A stretch of DNA of 35,656 bases, taken from Bacteroides timonensis. Lineage in GTDB: Bacteria > Bacteroidota > Bacteroidia > Bacteroidales > Bacteroidaceae. The notes beneath the pieces are model-generated. The model was not told where the DNA came from. It saw only the letters and a list, made by a program, of their open reading frames with translations, and searched no databases. How positions within the stretch are numbered: position 1 is the first letter of the stretch; every line of letters begins with the position of its first letter. The DNA lies in assembly GCF_000513195.1 (NCBI RefSeq), contig NZ_CBVI010000013.1, positions 1 to 35,656 of the forward strand, read 5' to 3'. Shown here one piece after another: positions 16,290 to 24,330 of the stretch. A program made the translations under genes and the position numbers.

Positions 16290-17432
16290 ACGCCGCCTAG
16301 CACAGCCATTGCCGTCCACATCCCACGGATGACCGCTTTCATCCTGCCAATCACCTGTAATAGGGTTGCGTGTCAAGAATGTAGGATGGCCGTTACTGTC
16401 ATATATCACCCTATCACCTCTAGCTGTTTCTTGCGAGGTACCCGAAGTGGGCGGCAACGGTGTTTGTGAGGTATCCTGCACCGAAGCATGGCTTTCTCCA
16501 TTGGCAACTGCGCCTACCAGCAGCAAGATGAGAAAACCTCCTATCAGTACACCTGCCGTTTCCCATACCATAGCCAAGAAGCCACCACACACAAGTATCA
16601 CCAACAAGACAGAGCGTAATGCTCCTAGCAGTCCTCGCGAGGTACGTACCACCATCGCTATCCACAATACACCGATTATTCCCAAAACAATGAACCATAA
16701 TTTGAAACTAAGTAGCAGCGAAGCAACGGATAATCCCGCAACAAGCATCAGTGGATACCCCAACAGCGTACCCAAACATCCGGGAAATAATTCGGACATG
16801 ATAGGACGGAAAACTGCAAACTGCATGCCTAATATTGCTATCAGTAACACAAAACCTAAAGCGGCATAAAGCCAGCCCACTTCGTTAGGATCGCCAAACC
16901 AAACCATTTCACCATGCCCAGGCGCCATTATTCCAGCCACAAACAATAATTCGGCCACACCCATAAGCACCAATAGCGTGCTACATAACGGAGTACGTGC
17001 CAACAGCAGCAATAGTATGCTTAATCCCAAAATAACATAAGGCATTTTCTCATACAAGAATATATAAGTCTGATAACCGAACAGTTTGTCGTCGTCAATG
17101 TCCGGTACGGCACACTCGTCAGATGGAATGTAGGCCTTAAGATAACGGGCACTAACATAACCTTTCTTGCCATTATACGTAACCTCAGCCCAATTATCCG
17201 TACAGGAAAGTACCTCAACCAAGTCACCGTTCATAATTGAACCGACCTGTAGGGCCTGAGATGATGGAGCTTCGCGTAAAACAAGACTGGTGTTTACAGT
17301 TACTTCGTATGAGCCCGGAGTAAGAGGCACCTGTGAGGCATTTGCCGCCTGCAACAAAGCGATCGAAAAAAGTGCTGACACCGTAACCCATATCTTGAAT
17401 AGATGCGGGAGAAATTCAAGTCGAATAGCCAT
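16287..17432 (-). CDS. Multi-pass membrane protein with extracytoplasmic SH3-like domain
   Basis: This 381-residue protein has a signal peptide (about 1-32, LPHLFKIWVTVSALFSIALL then a small-residue cleavage region), a bacterial SH3-type domain (about 41-100; NTSLVLREAPSSQALQVGSI, GKKGYVSARYLKAY) and about seven hydrophobic helices between 131 and 309. It ends in a polar, Gly/Asp-rich tail (DVDGNGCARRR). SH3b domains usually bind peptidoglycan or proteins in the periplasm; here one is joined to a membrane domain of unknown function. Its stop codon overlaps the RiPP promoter, but nothing indicates a shared function. A structured region with its own promoter lies immediately upstream. Confidence 0.72.
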   Translation of the reverse strand: MAIRLEFLPHLFKIWVTVSALFSIALLQAANASQVPLTPGSYEVTVNTSLVLREAPSSQALQVGSIMNGDLVEVLSCTDNWAEVTYNGKKGYVSARYLKAYIPSDECAVPDIDDDKLFGYQTYIFLYEKMPYVILGLSILLLLLARTPLCSTLLVLMGVAELLFVAGIMAPGHGEMVWFGDPNEVGWLYAALGFVLLIAILGMQFAVFRPIMSELFPGCLGTLLGYPLMLVAGLSVASLLLSFKLWFIVLGIIGVLWIAMVVRTSRGLLGALRSVLLVILVCGGFLAMVWETAGVLIGGFLILLLVGAVANGESHASVQDTSQTPLPPTSGTSQETARGDRVIYDSNGHPTFLTRNPITGDWQDESGHPWDVDGNGCARRR

Positions 17433-17439
17433 ATTCTAT

Positions 17440-17812
17440 TAAAATAAAGCCCTGCAGATTCCCGAATCGGACGGTTCATAAATTAGATATAAGCCTGATT
17501 CATATAAAAAGAAAAAGCGCGGGAATCTGTACCTGTTACTTATCCTGTGTGCTAGGCCTTCGCATTGCCCCTCAACCAAGGATAAGCAACGCAGAAGCCC
17601 ACGCCGATATGTACAAACAACTTTGCACGCCACTTGTTGTGGCGCACAAAGGATATAGACATATCCCGCAGACATCTACCGTTGCCCTGTCCTGTGGTTG
17701 AGTGATAAATTTGCGAAGTTTAGCACAACCAAGACAAAAACGCAGTAAACGTCTTTTCTAATATATGAATTTCCCACCCCATTCACCCTCATTCGAGGTA
17801 TCGGCGCAGGAA
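17440..17812 (-). ncRNA. Candidate structured noncoding RNA (or long leader of the SH3 gene)
   Basis: Downstream of a good minus-strand promoter (17819-17851) there is about 370 nt of highly structured sequence. Visible stems include a 13-bp hairpin with an AACAA loop (CTTTGTGCGCCAC pairs with GTGGCGTGCAAAG), flanked by GATATGT/ACATATC and GCAAC-GTAGA/TCTGC-GTTGC to make a long rod; then CTTATCC/GGATAAG; and CAGATTCCCG/CGGGAATCTG (10 bp) near 17450-17526. A T-rich run (GCGCTTTTTCTTTTT) may end a shorter transcript near 17510. A 78-codon ORF (17439-17675) inside is very Cys/Arg/Tyr-rich and probably not a gene. I saw no RNase P or tmRNA signatures; a 6S-like RNA or repeated element is possible. 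Confidence 0.5.
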
Positions 17813-17818
17813 ACATCG

Positions 17819-17851
17819 CAAAACTACAAAAATAAATTTATAAACAACAAA
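17819..17851 (-). promoter_or_regulatory. Promoter reading into the structured RNA region
   Basis: The minus strand has TTTG (17851-17848), a 21-nt spacer and an exact -7 box TAGTTTTG (17826-17819). The start point would be near 17812, about 380 nt before the SH3 gene. Confidence 0.6.
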
Positions 17852-17956
17852 AAATGACAATGTTTTTTTAGGAAAGTCAAGCCAGGAACTTTTTTTTGTA
17901 ACAATATATTAAAGATCAATAGCATTGGTTTCAATCGCCAATCCGCCACAATCCAT

Positions 17957-17987
17957 CCCCCTCCCAGAACACCTTCTGAAGCGGGGG
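17957..17987. repeat. Nested inverted repeat beside the tandem palindromes
   Basis: CCCCC (17957-17961) and GGGGG (17983-17987) enclose a second stem CAGAA (17965-17969)/TTCTG (17974-17978) with a CACC loop. It lies downstream of the TOPRIM-like gene, before the tandem repeat. No U-run follows, so terminator function is doubtful. Confidence 0.4.
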
Positions 17988-17990
17988 TAA

Positions 17991-18078
17991 TTCAGTATAC
18001 GACTGAATAGGGTTCAGTATACGACTGAATGGCATTCAGTATACTACTGAATAGGGTTCAGTATAAGACCGAAGTTAT
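17991..18078. repeat. Four tandem 22-bp units, each an inverted repeat TTCAGT-N5-ACTGAA
   Basis: Units begin at 17991, 18013, 18035 and 18057. The first three carry TTCAGT-ATAC(G/T)-ACTGAA plus a 5-bp joint (TAGGG or TGGCA type); the fourth is degenerate (TTCAGTATAAGACCGAAG). Each unit can form a 6-bp hairpin, and the 22-bp step equals two helix turns, so sites would face the same side of the DNA. They sit in the gap between the ATPase/TOPRIM pair and the structured RNA promoter. Binding-site array, transcript-end structure or repeat element are all possible. Confidence 0.8.
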
Positions 18079-18136
18079 ATTAGTAGCAAAACAAGATTGG
18101 GAACAAAGGGGAATCACCGTTTTTTGTCCTAATAAA

Positions 18137-18949
18137 TCAATACAAATTGGCTATATCCCTAAAATAATCATATAAAAATATCGGAAATGAGTTCAAGACA
18201 GCCACTCTACAATCTTGCGTATTTACATACTTAGTCAATTGCTTTTCATATATGGTGCTCTGAGCGACATTTTCTTTGGAAATCGGTATGGCAGCCACAT
18301 CCATACAAATAAAGTTCGCCTTTCGGATATTCATATCGGTCAAATGCAACCAATTTTCTTTAGCTGTCTGCCGTTTCAACAACTTCTTTTCCTCTTTTTC
18401 ATTTTTATTACCTGATATAAGCAGATGTTCAAAAGACTCATAAAAAGAAAAATCACGAGCCAAGGCTTTAAAATTATGACATTCCTCACGAGTAACGTAA
18501 TAACTCTGATAATCCTTATCCGGCAGTTGCTTGGTATAGAATACAGATTCAACCATGGGGTAATTGATATACAATTTTCCATTCTCGGTTTCATCGTTAA
18601 AATACTCCAGCATTTCACCGATATGTCGGTTATTCTCTTCCAATGTCAATCGGGATTCTTGAAAATCATAATCGAAAAACAAGAATATTTCAGAAACATT
18701 CACTTCCAGAATGTCAGCAAGAGTATCATCCCCGTTCTCTTGCAATATGTCATTAAGTATAGTTACCGTATTTCCGCTTGCTGTAACATTTTCAAAGACA
18801 TCATACCCCTTTAACTTTGAATATAAAGAATAAATATTACTGTTATAAGTACATACGAACGGTTCTGTTTCTTTGGCGAAAAACAAATGTTTCAAAGTCT
18901 CAAAAAGACGAGGTCCACATTTCTTACCTTCAAAAATAAATAGTATCAT
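18137..18949 (-). CDS. TOPRIM-like protein, partner of the upstream ATPase (putative defence effector)
   Basis: This 270-residue protein has features of a TOPRIM-type nuclease domain: an N-terminal strand with Glu7 in FIFEGKKCGPRLFETLKHLF, and a D-x-D pair (Asp93, Asp95) in SEIFLFFDYDFQESR. The later segment YINYPMVESVF is like the NP-x-x-E region of RloB/AbiL-type proteins. The rest is unrecognised. Its start overlaps the ATPase stop by 4 bp, so the two proteins are made together. ATPase plus TOPRIM-like protein is the architecture of several anti-phage modules (OLD-like, AbiL, PARIS); membership in any one cannot be shown here. Confidence 0.65.
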   Translation of the reverse strand: MILFIFEGKKCGPRLFETLKHLFFAKETEPFVCTYNSNIYSLYSKLKGYDVFENVTASGNTVTILNDILQENGDDTLADILEVNVSEIFLFFDYDFQESRLTLEENNRHIGEMLEYFNDETENGKLYINYPMVESVFYTKQLPDKDYQSYYVTREECHNFKALARDFSFYESFEHLLISGNKNEKEEKKLLKRQTAKENWLHLTDMNIRKANFICMDVAAIPISKENVAQSTIYEKQLTKYVNTQDCRVAVLNSFPIFLYDYFRDIANLY

Positions 18950-20046
18950 ACCTTAAAAGTATTACCCCGAAAAAGCTTTTCGATATTGTGCCCGAATCTC
19001 AATTCTTTATCCGTACAATCACACAAAGGTTTAATCTTATTTTCATTCAAGATAAAATTACAGTCCGGACGCAGCAGGTCATTGGTCATCAGATAAGTGT
19101 TATGTGAAGACGTAAATATCTGGCAATCCATATTGAACAACATTTTGCACACTTCAAAGGCTAAACGGAAATGATAGAATGCATCAAATTCGTCAATAAA
19201 GACAAATGACGCTTCACTCATTCGCTTCATCCAAAAATAAAGTAATTGCAGTGACTTGGTTCCCGTAGATGCAACCAAGTAGAAAGGTATTTCCGAACCG
19301 CCTATATCACAAAGTATTTGTTTATCGGCAGACGTATGTGCAACAAGCCGGAACGTTTGCCCACTGACTCTCCGCAGGAAATTTGAGAAATCTTCAAGCA
19401 ATCCGTTTGCAATGATAAACTCATCAAGATTCATTGCAGTTGTTTCCAGACCGATAAATTCCCTTATATCAAGATTCCGGAACCAAAGCATCGAGTTGAC
19501 AAACTTACTGAGTTTTATTAAGTAGTGTTCTTTGGCCAACGGGTAGGAAGTCAATAAGAAATTGACTATTGACACATTATTTGCATTGCTTCCGAGGTTA
19601 TTCTCTATGGTTTCTTCCATAGGAAACTGTTGTTTGTCTATGCAAAAAGAGCCATTCTTCCGTTCAAAAACTAAGTTATCGTCAACCCGAAGTGATTCAG
19701 ACACTAATATACCATCGGCATTTTTGGAATAAATATAGACAACTATCTCGTTCCCAAATCTAAATGTATATTCGAACTCAACCACCCCCTCTTTCTTTCC
19801 GGCATAAATGAAGTTTATATAGTAATCTATCTTTTTCCACTTGGGAGATAGATGGTTTTCTATGTCAAACAAGGCCAAACTGAAATTCGTTTTACCCGAA
19901 CCATTGGGACCATATATGATACCATTCTTTATTATACCGTCTTTTATGGCATTCTTATTGAACTCATAATTTGCAGGAGTTGACAAATCCCACTCTATGC
20001 GGTCTGCAAATCCACGATAGTTGGTAACGGCAAATTTTACTATCAT
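18946..20046 (-). CDS. SMC/ABC-type AAA family ATPase of a two-gene module
   Basis: This 366-residue ATPase of the RecF/OLD-like class has Walker A GPNGSGKT (46-53), an ABC-signature-like STGTKS at 260-265, Walker B FVFIDEFD (281-288) and a switch His315 in TSSHNTYLM. The N-terminus (MIVKFAVTNYRGF) is the typical first strand of this class. The insert between the ATPase halves is short, so it is not a full SMC or Rad50. It is followed, with 4-bp overlap, by the TOPRIM-like gene. An exact -7 box lies 28-35 bp upstream. Likely role: sensing or activating component of a defence pair; this is inference from architecture. Confidence 0.8.
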   Translation of the reverse strand: MIVKFAVTNYRGFADRIEWDLSTPANYEFNKNAIKDGIIKNGIIYGPNGSGKTNFSLALFDIENHLSPKWKKIDYYINFIYAGKKEGVVEFEYTFRFGNEIVVYIYSKNADGILVSESLRVDDNLVFERKNGSFCIDKQQFPMEETIENNLGSNANNVSIVNFLLTSYPLAKEHYLIKLSKFVNSMLWFRNLDIREFIGLETTAMNLDEFIIANGLLEDFSNFLRRVSGQTFRLVAHTSADKQILCDIGGSEIPFYLVASTGTKSLQLLYFWMKRMSEASFVFIDEFDAFYHFRLAFEVCKMLFNMDCQIFTSSHNTYLMTNDLLRPDCNFILNENKIKPLCDCTDKELRFGHNIEKLFRGNTFKV

Positions 20047-20073
20047 ATTCCTATTGGTTTAATTTTCAAGAGA

Positions 20074-20081
20074 CAAAGATA
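20074..20081 (-). promoter_or_regulatory. Promoter -7 box of the ATPase/TOPRIM operon
   Basis: The minus strand reads TATCTTTG, an exact match to TAnnTTTG, with a T-rich stretch but no perfect TTTG about 20 nt upstream. The start point near 20067 would leave a leader of about 21 nt. Confidence 0.55.
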
Positions 20082-20094
20082 CGAAAAATAGAAA

Positions 20095-20111
20095 CCGTAA
20101 AAAAATTACGG
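20095..20111 (-). terminator. Short hairpin after the membrane-anchored HTH gene
   Basis: CCGTAA (20095-20100) and TTACGG (20106-20111) pair perfectly around an A5 loop, 27 bp past the stop of the upstream gene. There is no long U-run on the minus strand, and it overlaps the -33 region of the ATPase promoter. Confidence 0.4.
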
Positions 20112-20137
20112 ATTTAAAATATCTTAATGAACACGCA

Positions 20138-21217
20138 TCAGCACCCGGCCACCACCGCATCCACCGTTTCACCGTTGGCAAACAACGCCTCGTCCATCTG
20201 CAACAGTCTCTTCTTCAGCCGGAACTTCTGCTGAGATACCGAAGCGGGCGACACAGCCGTCAACGTAGCAACCTGCGCGTTGGTAAAGCGCAACCGGATG
20301 AGCAGGCAAAGCTGAAGATCGGCAGGCGTAAGTTTCGGGAAACGTCCGGCAAGGCGGGCGGTAAACCCTTCGTACACACGGTCCGTGAGTGTTTGCAGGT
20401 ATTTCCACTGTTCGTCCGTGAGGAACTTGGGATGACTGCGCAGTTGCCCCACTACCTCGTCGCAGTCTATCAAGGCAGAAGTGAGTGCCTGTACCTGGCC
20501 ATCCAGCACGTGCGCACGCTCCCCCTCCTTCCGCAACAATTCCAGTTCGCGGGGGAAGGGACGCTTTTCATAATCCTTGAGGCGGGCACGGAGGGATGCG
20601 TTCTCTTCGCACAAGTGACTGCCATGTTCCATAAGGTTCACCAACGACCGATGTACTTCTTCCCGTTCTTCATCCGTCAGCGACATTTCCCTCAGGCACT
20701 CCTGCAATTCATTTTTTTCCAGTTCATTGTTACGCAGACGTTGTTCATTCTCGCTCAAATCAATAAGATAGCGGCGATGCTTACGGTCGGTCGAAAACTT
20801 GATATCTCTTATGGAAAGCCATACGTTCAGGCCTATCATCAGTGCGGTAAACGCTCCCCAGAAGAATTGCTTCCGCTTATCGGCAGGCATCAGGCGGACG
20901 CGCTTTCCATCAGAAAGTTCTTTCACCCTGTTATATTCACGGTGCAAGTCTGCCAGCAAACGCACGGCATGAGCGCTGTCGGCCGCACCAACTTGTACTA
21001 AAGAGTCGGCACGGACGAGAGATTGTTCATAATCGAGCATGGTTTTACTGACAGGGGCAGTGCAAGCTGTCAGCCCCAGAAAAAAAGAAAGGACAAAAAG
21101 AATAGTATATATCCGCTTTTCATAATCAATGTTTTGTCGTTGTTTTTTAGAATCAACACATATCAATCTTATATACACAAAAGTAATGCTTTCTTTCCAT
21201 AATAAACAAAAAGGCAC
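20138..21217 (-). CDS. Membrane-anchored lipoprotein-type protein with coiled coil and C-terminal HTH; start region probably frameshifted
   Basis: The open frame encodes 359 residues: a lipoprotein signal (YTILFVLSFFLGLTAC, lipid Cys at about 52), a second hydrophobic segment (about 118-135, FFWGAFTALMIGLNVWLSI), a Glu/Leu/Arg-rich coiled coil (about 150-240) and a LuxR-like HTH at the end (FTNAQVATLTAVSPASVSQQ then KFRLKKRL). This matches membrane-tethered regulators common in Bacteroidales. The ATG at 21217 is unlikely to be the start: it precedes a good promoter (21178-21210) and adds about 33 odd residues before the signal peptide. The ATG at 21123 sits perfectly but is one base out of frame; one extra A in the AAAA run after it would restore a classic signal peptide. 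See findings. Confidence 0.7.
   Translation of the reverse strand: MPFCLLWKESITFVYIRLICVDSKKQRQNIDYEKRIYTILFVLSFFLGLTACTAPVSKTMLDYEQSLVRADSLVQVGAADSAHAVRLLADLHREYNRVKELSDGKRVRLMPADKRKQFFWGAFTALMIGLNVWLSIRDIKFSTDRKHRRYLIDLSENEQRLRNNELEKNELQECLREMSLTDEEREEVHRSLVNLMEHGSHLCEENASLRARLKDYEKRPFPRELELLRKEGERAHVLDGQVQALTSALIDCDEVVGQLRSHPKFLTDEQWKYLQTLTDRVYEGFTARLAGRFPKLTPADLQLCLLIRLRFTNAQVATLTAVSPASVSQQKFRLKKRLLQMDEALFANGETVDAVVAGC
21178..21210 (-). promoter_or_regulatory. Promoter of the membrane-anchored HTH gene
   Basis: The minus strand has TTTG (21210-21207), a 21-nt spacer and an exact -7 box TACTTTTG (21185-21178). Transcription would start near 21171, inside the longest open frame, which argues for a translation start at or below that point. 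Confidence 0.6.
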
Positions 21218-21268
21218 AAAATTTTTCGCTACTTTATGCCTCCCTATCTATTTAAAAAACAAGAAAAA

Positions 21269-22843
21269 TCAGAATTCACTCGTAAAGTGGAACTTAATAT
21301 TTTTAAAATCCATCTGCGCCATCTGCAACACATAACCGCTATCAGCCAGGAATACATCCCTACCCTCACGATCCTTTGCCATATACTGGTACTTACGCTT
21401 CTTGAAAGCTTCCAGCTCTTCCTGATTATCGCTCTCTATCCAGCAAGCCTTATACAAGCTCAACGGTTCCCAACGACACTTCGCACTGTATTCATTCTCC
21501 AAGCGATACTGGATAACCTCGAACTGCAACTGTCCTACCGTACCGATAATCTTACGCCCATTAAACTGATTGACAAACAACTGCGCCACACCCTCGTCCA
21601 TCAACTGGTCGATACCCTTGGCAAGCTGTTTCTGCTTCATCGGGTCAGCATTCTCGATATACTTGAACATCTCCGGTGAGAAACTCGGTAAACCACGGAA
21701 ATGAAGCATCTCCCCTTCCGTCAGCGTATCACCAATCTTAAAAGTACCGTTATCCGGCAAACCGATAATATCGCCTGCCCAAGCCTCGTCAACGGTTGTC
21801 TTGCGCTGTGCCATGAACTGCGTGGGCGAAGAAAAACGCATCGTCTTCCCATGACGTACATGCAGATAAGGAGTATTACGTGTGAATTTACCGGAACATA
21901 TCTTGCAGAATGCAATGCAAGAACGGTGATTCGGGTCAATATTTGCCGTAATCTTAAACACAAAACCGGTAAACTTCGGTTCTTCCGGTTCCACTTCACG
22001 TTCTTCCGCCTGCACCGGACGAGGGCTTGGGGCTATTTCCACAAAGCAATCCAGCAACTCCTGTACACCGAAATTATTCAGAGCCGAACCAAAGAATACA
22101 GGCGCCACTTCTCCTTTCAGGTATTCTTCCTTATCAAATTCAGAATATACTCCATCTATCAACTCCAACTCACCACGTAATTTATCAGCCAGTTGCGCAC
22201 CGATTTGCTTATCCAACTCTTCGGTATTGATATCTACCTCCACCTTTTCCGTCACCACTTGCTTGGAAGGTTGGAAAAGATTCAGATTGTTTTCATAGAT
22301 ATTATAGACACCCTTAAAGCGCACACCACTTTCGATAGGCCACGTCAACGGACGCACATGAATGGCAAGTTCTTCCTCTAGCTCATCCAACAAATCGAAA
22401 GGATCTTTGGCCTCACGGTCCATCTTATTGATGAATATAATGACCGGCGTATTACGCATACGGCACACTTCCATCAACTTACGCGTCTGTGTTTCCACAC
22501 CTTTGGCACCATCCACAACGATGATAACGCTATCTACAGCGGTCAACGTGCGATATGTGTCTTCAGCAAAATCCTGGTGACCGGGAGTATCGAGGATATT
22601 AATCTTATACTCTTTATAATCGAACTCCATCACAGAGGTGGTTACAGAGATACCACGCTGCTTCTCTATATCCATCCAGTCCGATGTAGCGGTTTTCTTT
22701 ATCTTATTGCTCTTTACAGCACCCGCCACTTGAATCTGTCCACCAAAAAGCAATAGCTTTTCAGTCAAAGATGTCTTACCGGCATCCGGATGCGCGATAA
22801 TCGCAAAGGTTCTTCTCCTCTCAATTTCGTTATTATTGGCCAT
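21269..22843 (-). CDS. prfC: Peptide chain release factor 3
   Basis: RF3 is a translational GTPase that recycles RF1/RF2 from the ribosome after peptide release. The 524-residue protein has the standard G-motifs: AHPDAGKT (17-24), GISVTTS (64-70, switch I), DTPGHQDF (85-92) and NKMD (139-142), followed by domain II and the RF3-specific C-terminal domain (near [15 protein letters not shown]). It starts 23 bp after the rfbD stop with no promoter visible between, so it is the last gene of the lysE-like/DUF4924/rfbD/prfC operon. Confidence 0.97.
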   Translation of the reverse strand: MANNNEIERRRTFAIIAHPDAGKTSLTEKLLLFGGQIQVAGAVKSNKIKKTATSDWMDIEKQRGISVTTSVMEFDYKEYKINILDTPGHQDFAEDTYRTLTAVDSVIIVVDGAKGVETQTRKLMEVCRMRNTPVIIFINKMDREAKDPFDLLDELEEELAIHVRPLTWPIESGVRFKGVYNIYENNLNLFQPSKQVVTEKVEVDINTEELDKQIGAQLADKLRGELELIDGVYSEFDKEEYLKGEVAPVFFGSALNNFGVQELLDCFVEIAPSPRPVQAEEREVEPEEPKFTGFVFKITANIDPNHRSCIAFCKICSGKFTRNTPYLHVRHGKTMRFSSPTQFMAQRKTTVDEAWAGDIIGLPDNGTFKIGDTLTEGEMLHFRGLPSFSPEMFKYIENADPMKQKQLAKGIDQLMDEGVAQLFVNQFNGRKIIGTVGQLQFEVIQYRLENEYSAKCRWEPLSLYKACWIESDNQEELEAFKKRKYQYMAKDREGRDVFLADSGYVLQMAQMDFKNIKFHFTSEF

Positions 22844-22866
22844 ATATAAAATTTGGTATAATATTA

Positions 22867-23724
22867 TTATTGGGCATTCAGCTTTTCAATACATACTTTC
22901 AGACTCTCTTCCCAATGAGGTACTTCAATGCCGAAAGTCTTTTTAATCTTCGTCTTATCCAATACGGAATAATGCGGACGCGGCGCCTTTGCCGGATACT
23001 CATCCGTATGTAAGGGACTCACCTTGCATGTCGTGATATCCGCAATGCGATGTATAGCCACCGTAAAGTCATACCATGAACATACCCCTTCATCGCTGAA
23101 ATGATATATTCCCGGAACAATACCCTGATTAATGGCAGCATAGATAGCTTGTGCCAGATCATTTGCATACGTCGGTGTACCAATCTGATCAAAAACCACA
23201 CCTAAAGACTCACGCTCACGTCCCAGACGAATCATCGTTTTCACAAAGTTGTTTCCATAAATAGAGTATAACCATGCTGTACGAATTACCATCGCTTTCT
23301 CACAATTCCGCATAACCTCCTTTTCTCCACCCAGCTTGGTAAAGCCGTAAACAGAATTAGGACAGGGGGCGCAATCTTCTTTATAAGGTATATGCGCTGT
23401 TCCATCAAAAACATAATCCGTAGAAACCTGTATCATAGCGGCACCATGGGTCTGCGCGGCACGTGCCAGTATTCCCGGAGCTTCCTGATTCAGTTTGCGG
23501 CACAAATCTTCATTATCTTCCGCTTTGTCAACTGCTGTGTAAGCAGCACAGTTCACTACAACCTCGATCCGATTCTCTGCAATGCAAGCCTGCACAGCTT
23601 GTTCGTCACAGATATCCAATTCCTGTACATCAGTAAAAAAATAAGTGTGTTGCGGATTCTCTTTTGCAAGAACTTGCATTTCGTTGCCAAGTTGTCCGTT
23701 GGCACCGGTTACTAATACTCTCAT
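22867..23724 (-). CDS. rfbD: dTDP-4-dehydrorhamnose reductase
   Basis: This enzyme catalyses the last step of dTDP-L-rhamnose synthesis, NAD(P)H-dependent reduction of dTDP-4-dehydrorhamnose, for surface polysaccharides. The 285-residue short-chain reductase has a nucleotide-binding GANGQLGNE (7-15), the STDYVFDG segment (101-108) and the catalytic YGFTK (Tyr126, Lys130). Length and motifs match RmlD/RfbD. It lies between a DUF4924-type gene (46 bp upstream) and prfC (23 bp downstream), not in a rhamnose cluster; the other rml genes are not in this window. Confidence 0.94.
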   Translation of the reverse strand: MRVLVTGANGQLGNEMQVLAKENPQHTYFFTDVQELDICDEQAVQACIAENRIEVVVNCAAYTAVDKAEDNEDLCRKLNQEAPGILARAAQTHGAAMIQVSTDYVFDGTAHIPYKEDCAPCPNSVYGFTKLGGEKEVMRNCEKAMVIRTAWLYSIYGNNFVKTMIRLGRERESLGVVFDQIGTPTYANDLAQAIYAAINQGIVPGIYHFSDEGVCSWYDFTVAIHRIADITTCKVSPLHTDEYPAKAPRPHYSVLDKTKIKKTFGIEVPHWEESLKVCIEKLNAQ

Positions 23725-23770
23725 GTTCTATCTATTATTTACAATTTACTATCTTTGAAAGCTGCCTCTG

Positions 23771-24313
23771 TTACTCATCCAGTTTCAGTTCTCCCTTCTT
23801 GTCCTTTTCGCAATAATTGGCAAGCAAAGAAATGAAACTGCTGATGGCCTCTATTGCCTTTGCGGTTCCCTCCGTGATTTCTTTCTTCTGCAAACGCAGC
23901 AATAAAACACCATACAAAGCCTCAAAACAGGTTTCCAGTTCCGGTTCCTCCTGCTTCCCACTCTTCTGACGAAGTTCTACGATGAAGGGCAATGCTTTGA
24001 AATAAGCCGCACTATAATAAGGATACTTCGGTGACGCCAACAGTTCTACGTGCAATTCCGTCAAATTCACTATTACGTTACGATTAATTTGCAGATGTCC
24101 CTTTTCCTTCACTCCTTCCGCACGCATCATGTCTATCAGATTACCGTACCATTCTTCGAGTGCCGGATGTTCTTCTTCCGGATAACGGGAGATAATGTTT
24201 TCGCAGATCTTATCGATATCGCACTCATTGGCACGTATCAAATCTTCCACTTGCCACATATATATAAGGTATTCCGCGATATTCTTCGCTTTCAATTGTT
24301 GCGCTATCTTCAT
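23771..24313 (-). CDS. DUF4924-type protein of unknown function
   Basis: This 180-residue, mostly helical, charged cytosolic protein begins MKIAQQLKAKNIAEYLIYMW, the pattern I associate with the Bacteroidetes DUF4924 family. No catalytic motif, signal peptide or membrane segment is visible. It sits 17 bp after the LysE-type gene and 46 bp before rfbD on the same strand, consistent with co-transcription. Function is unknown. Confidence 0.75.
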   Translation of the reverse strand: MKIAQQLKAKNIAEYLIYMWQVEDLIRANECDIDKICENIISRYPEEEHPALEEWYGNLIDMMRAEGVKEKGHLQINRNVIVNLTELHVELLASPKYPYYSAAYFKALPFIVELRQKSGKQEEPELETCFEALYGVLLLRLQKKEITEGTAKAIEAISSFISLLANYCEKDKKGELKLDE

Positions 24314-24330
24314 GATTCTATAGTTTCTTC

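Noticed and set aside
16366..16869. 167-codon plus-strand ORF opposite the SH3 membrane gene
   Set aside because: It is antisense to a protein with clear signal peptide, SH3 domain and TM helices; its composition (Thr/Pro/Asn/Ser) is typical of a shadow of hydrophobic codons.
17439..17675. 78-codon minus-strand ORF (begins MSAGYVYILC)
   Set aside because: It is rich in Cys, Arg and Tyr without a recognisable fold, and its DNA is dominated by RNA-like stems that would constrain the codons. Treated as part of a candidate ncRNA, not as a gene.
17991..18078. CRISPR array
   Set aside because: The units are directly adjacent 22-bp palindromes with no variable spacers, and no cas genes are nearby.
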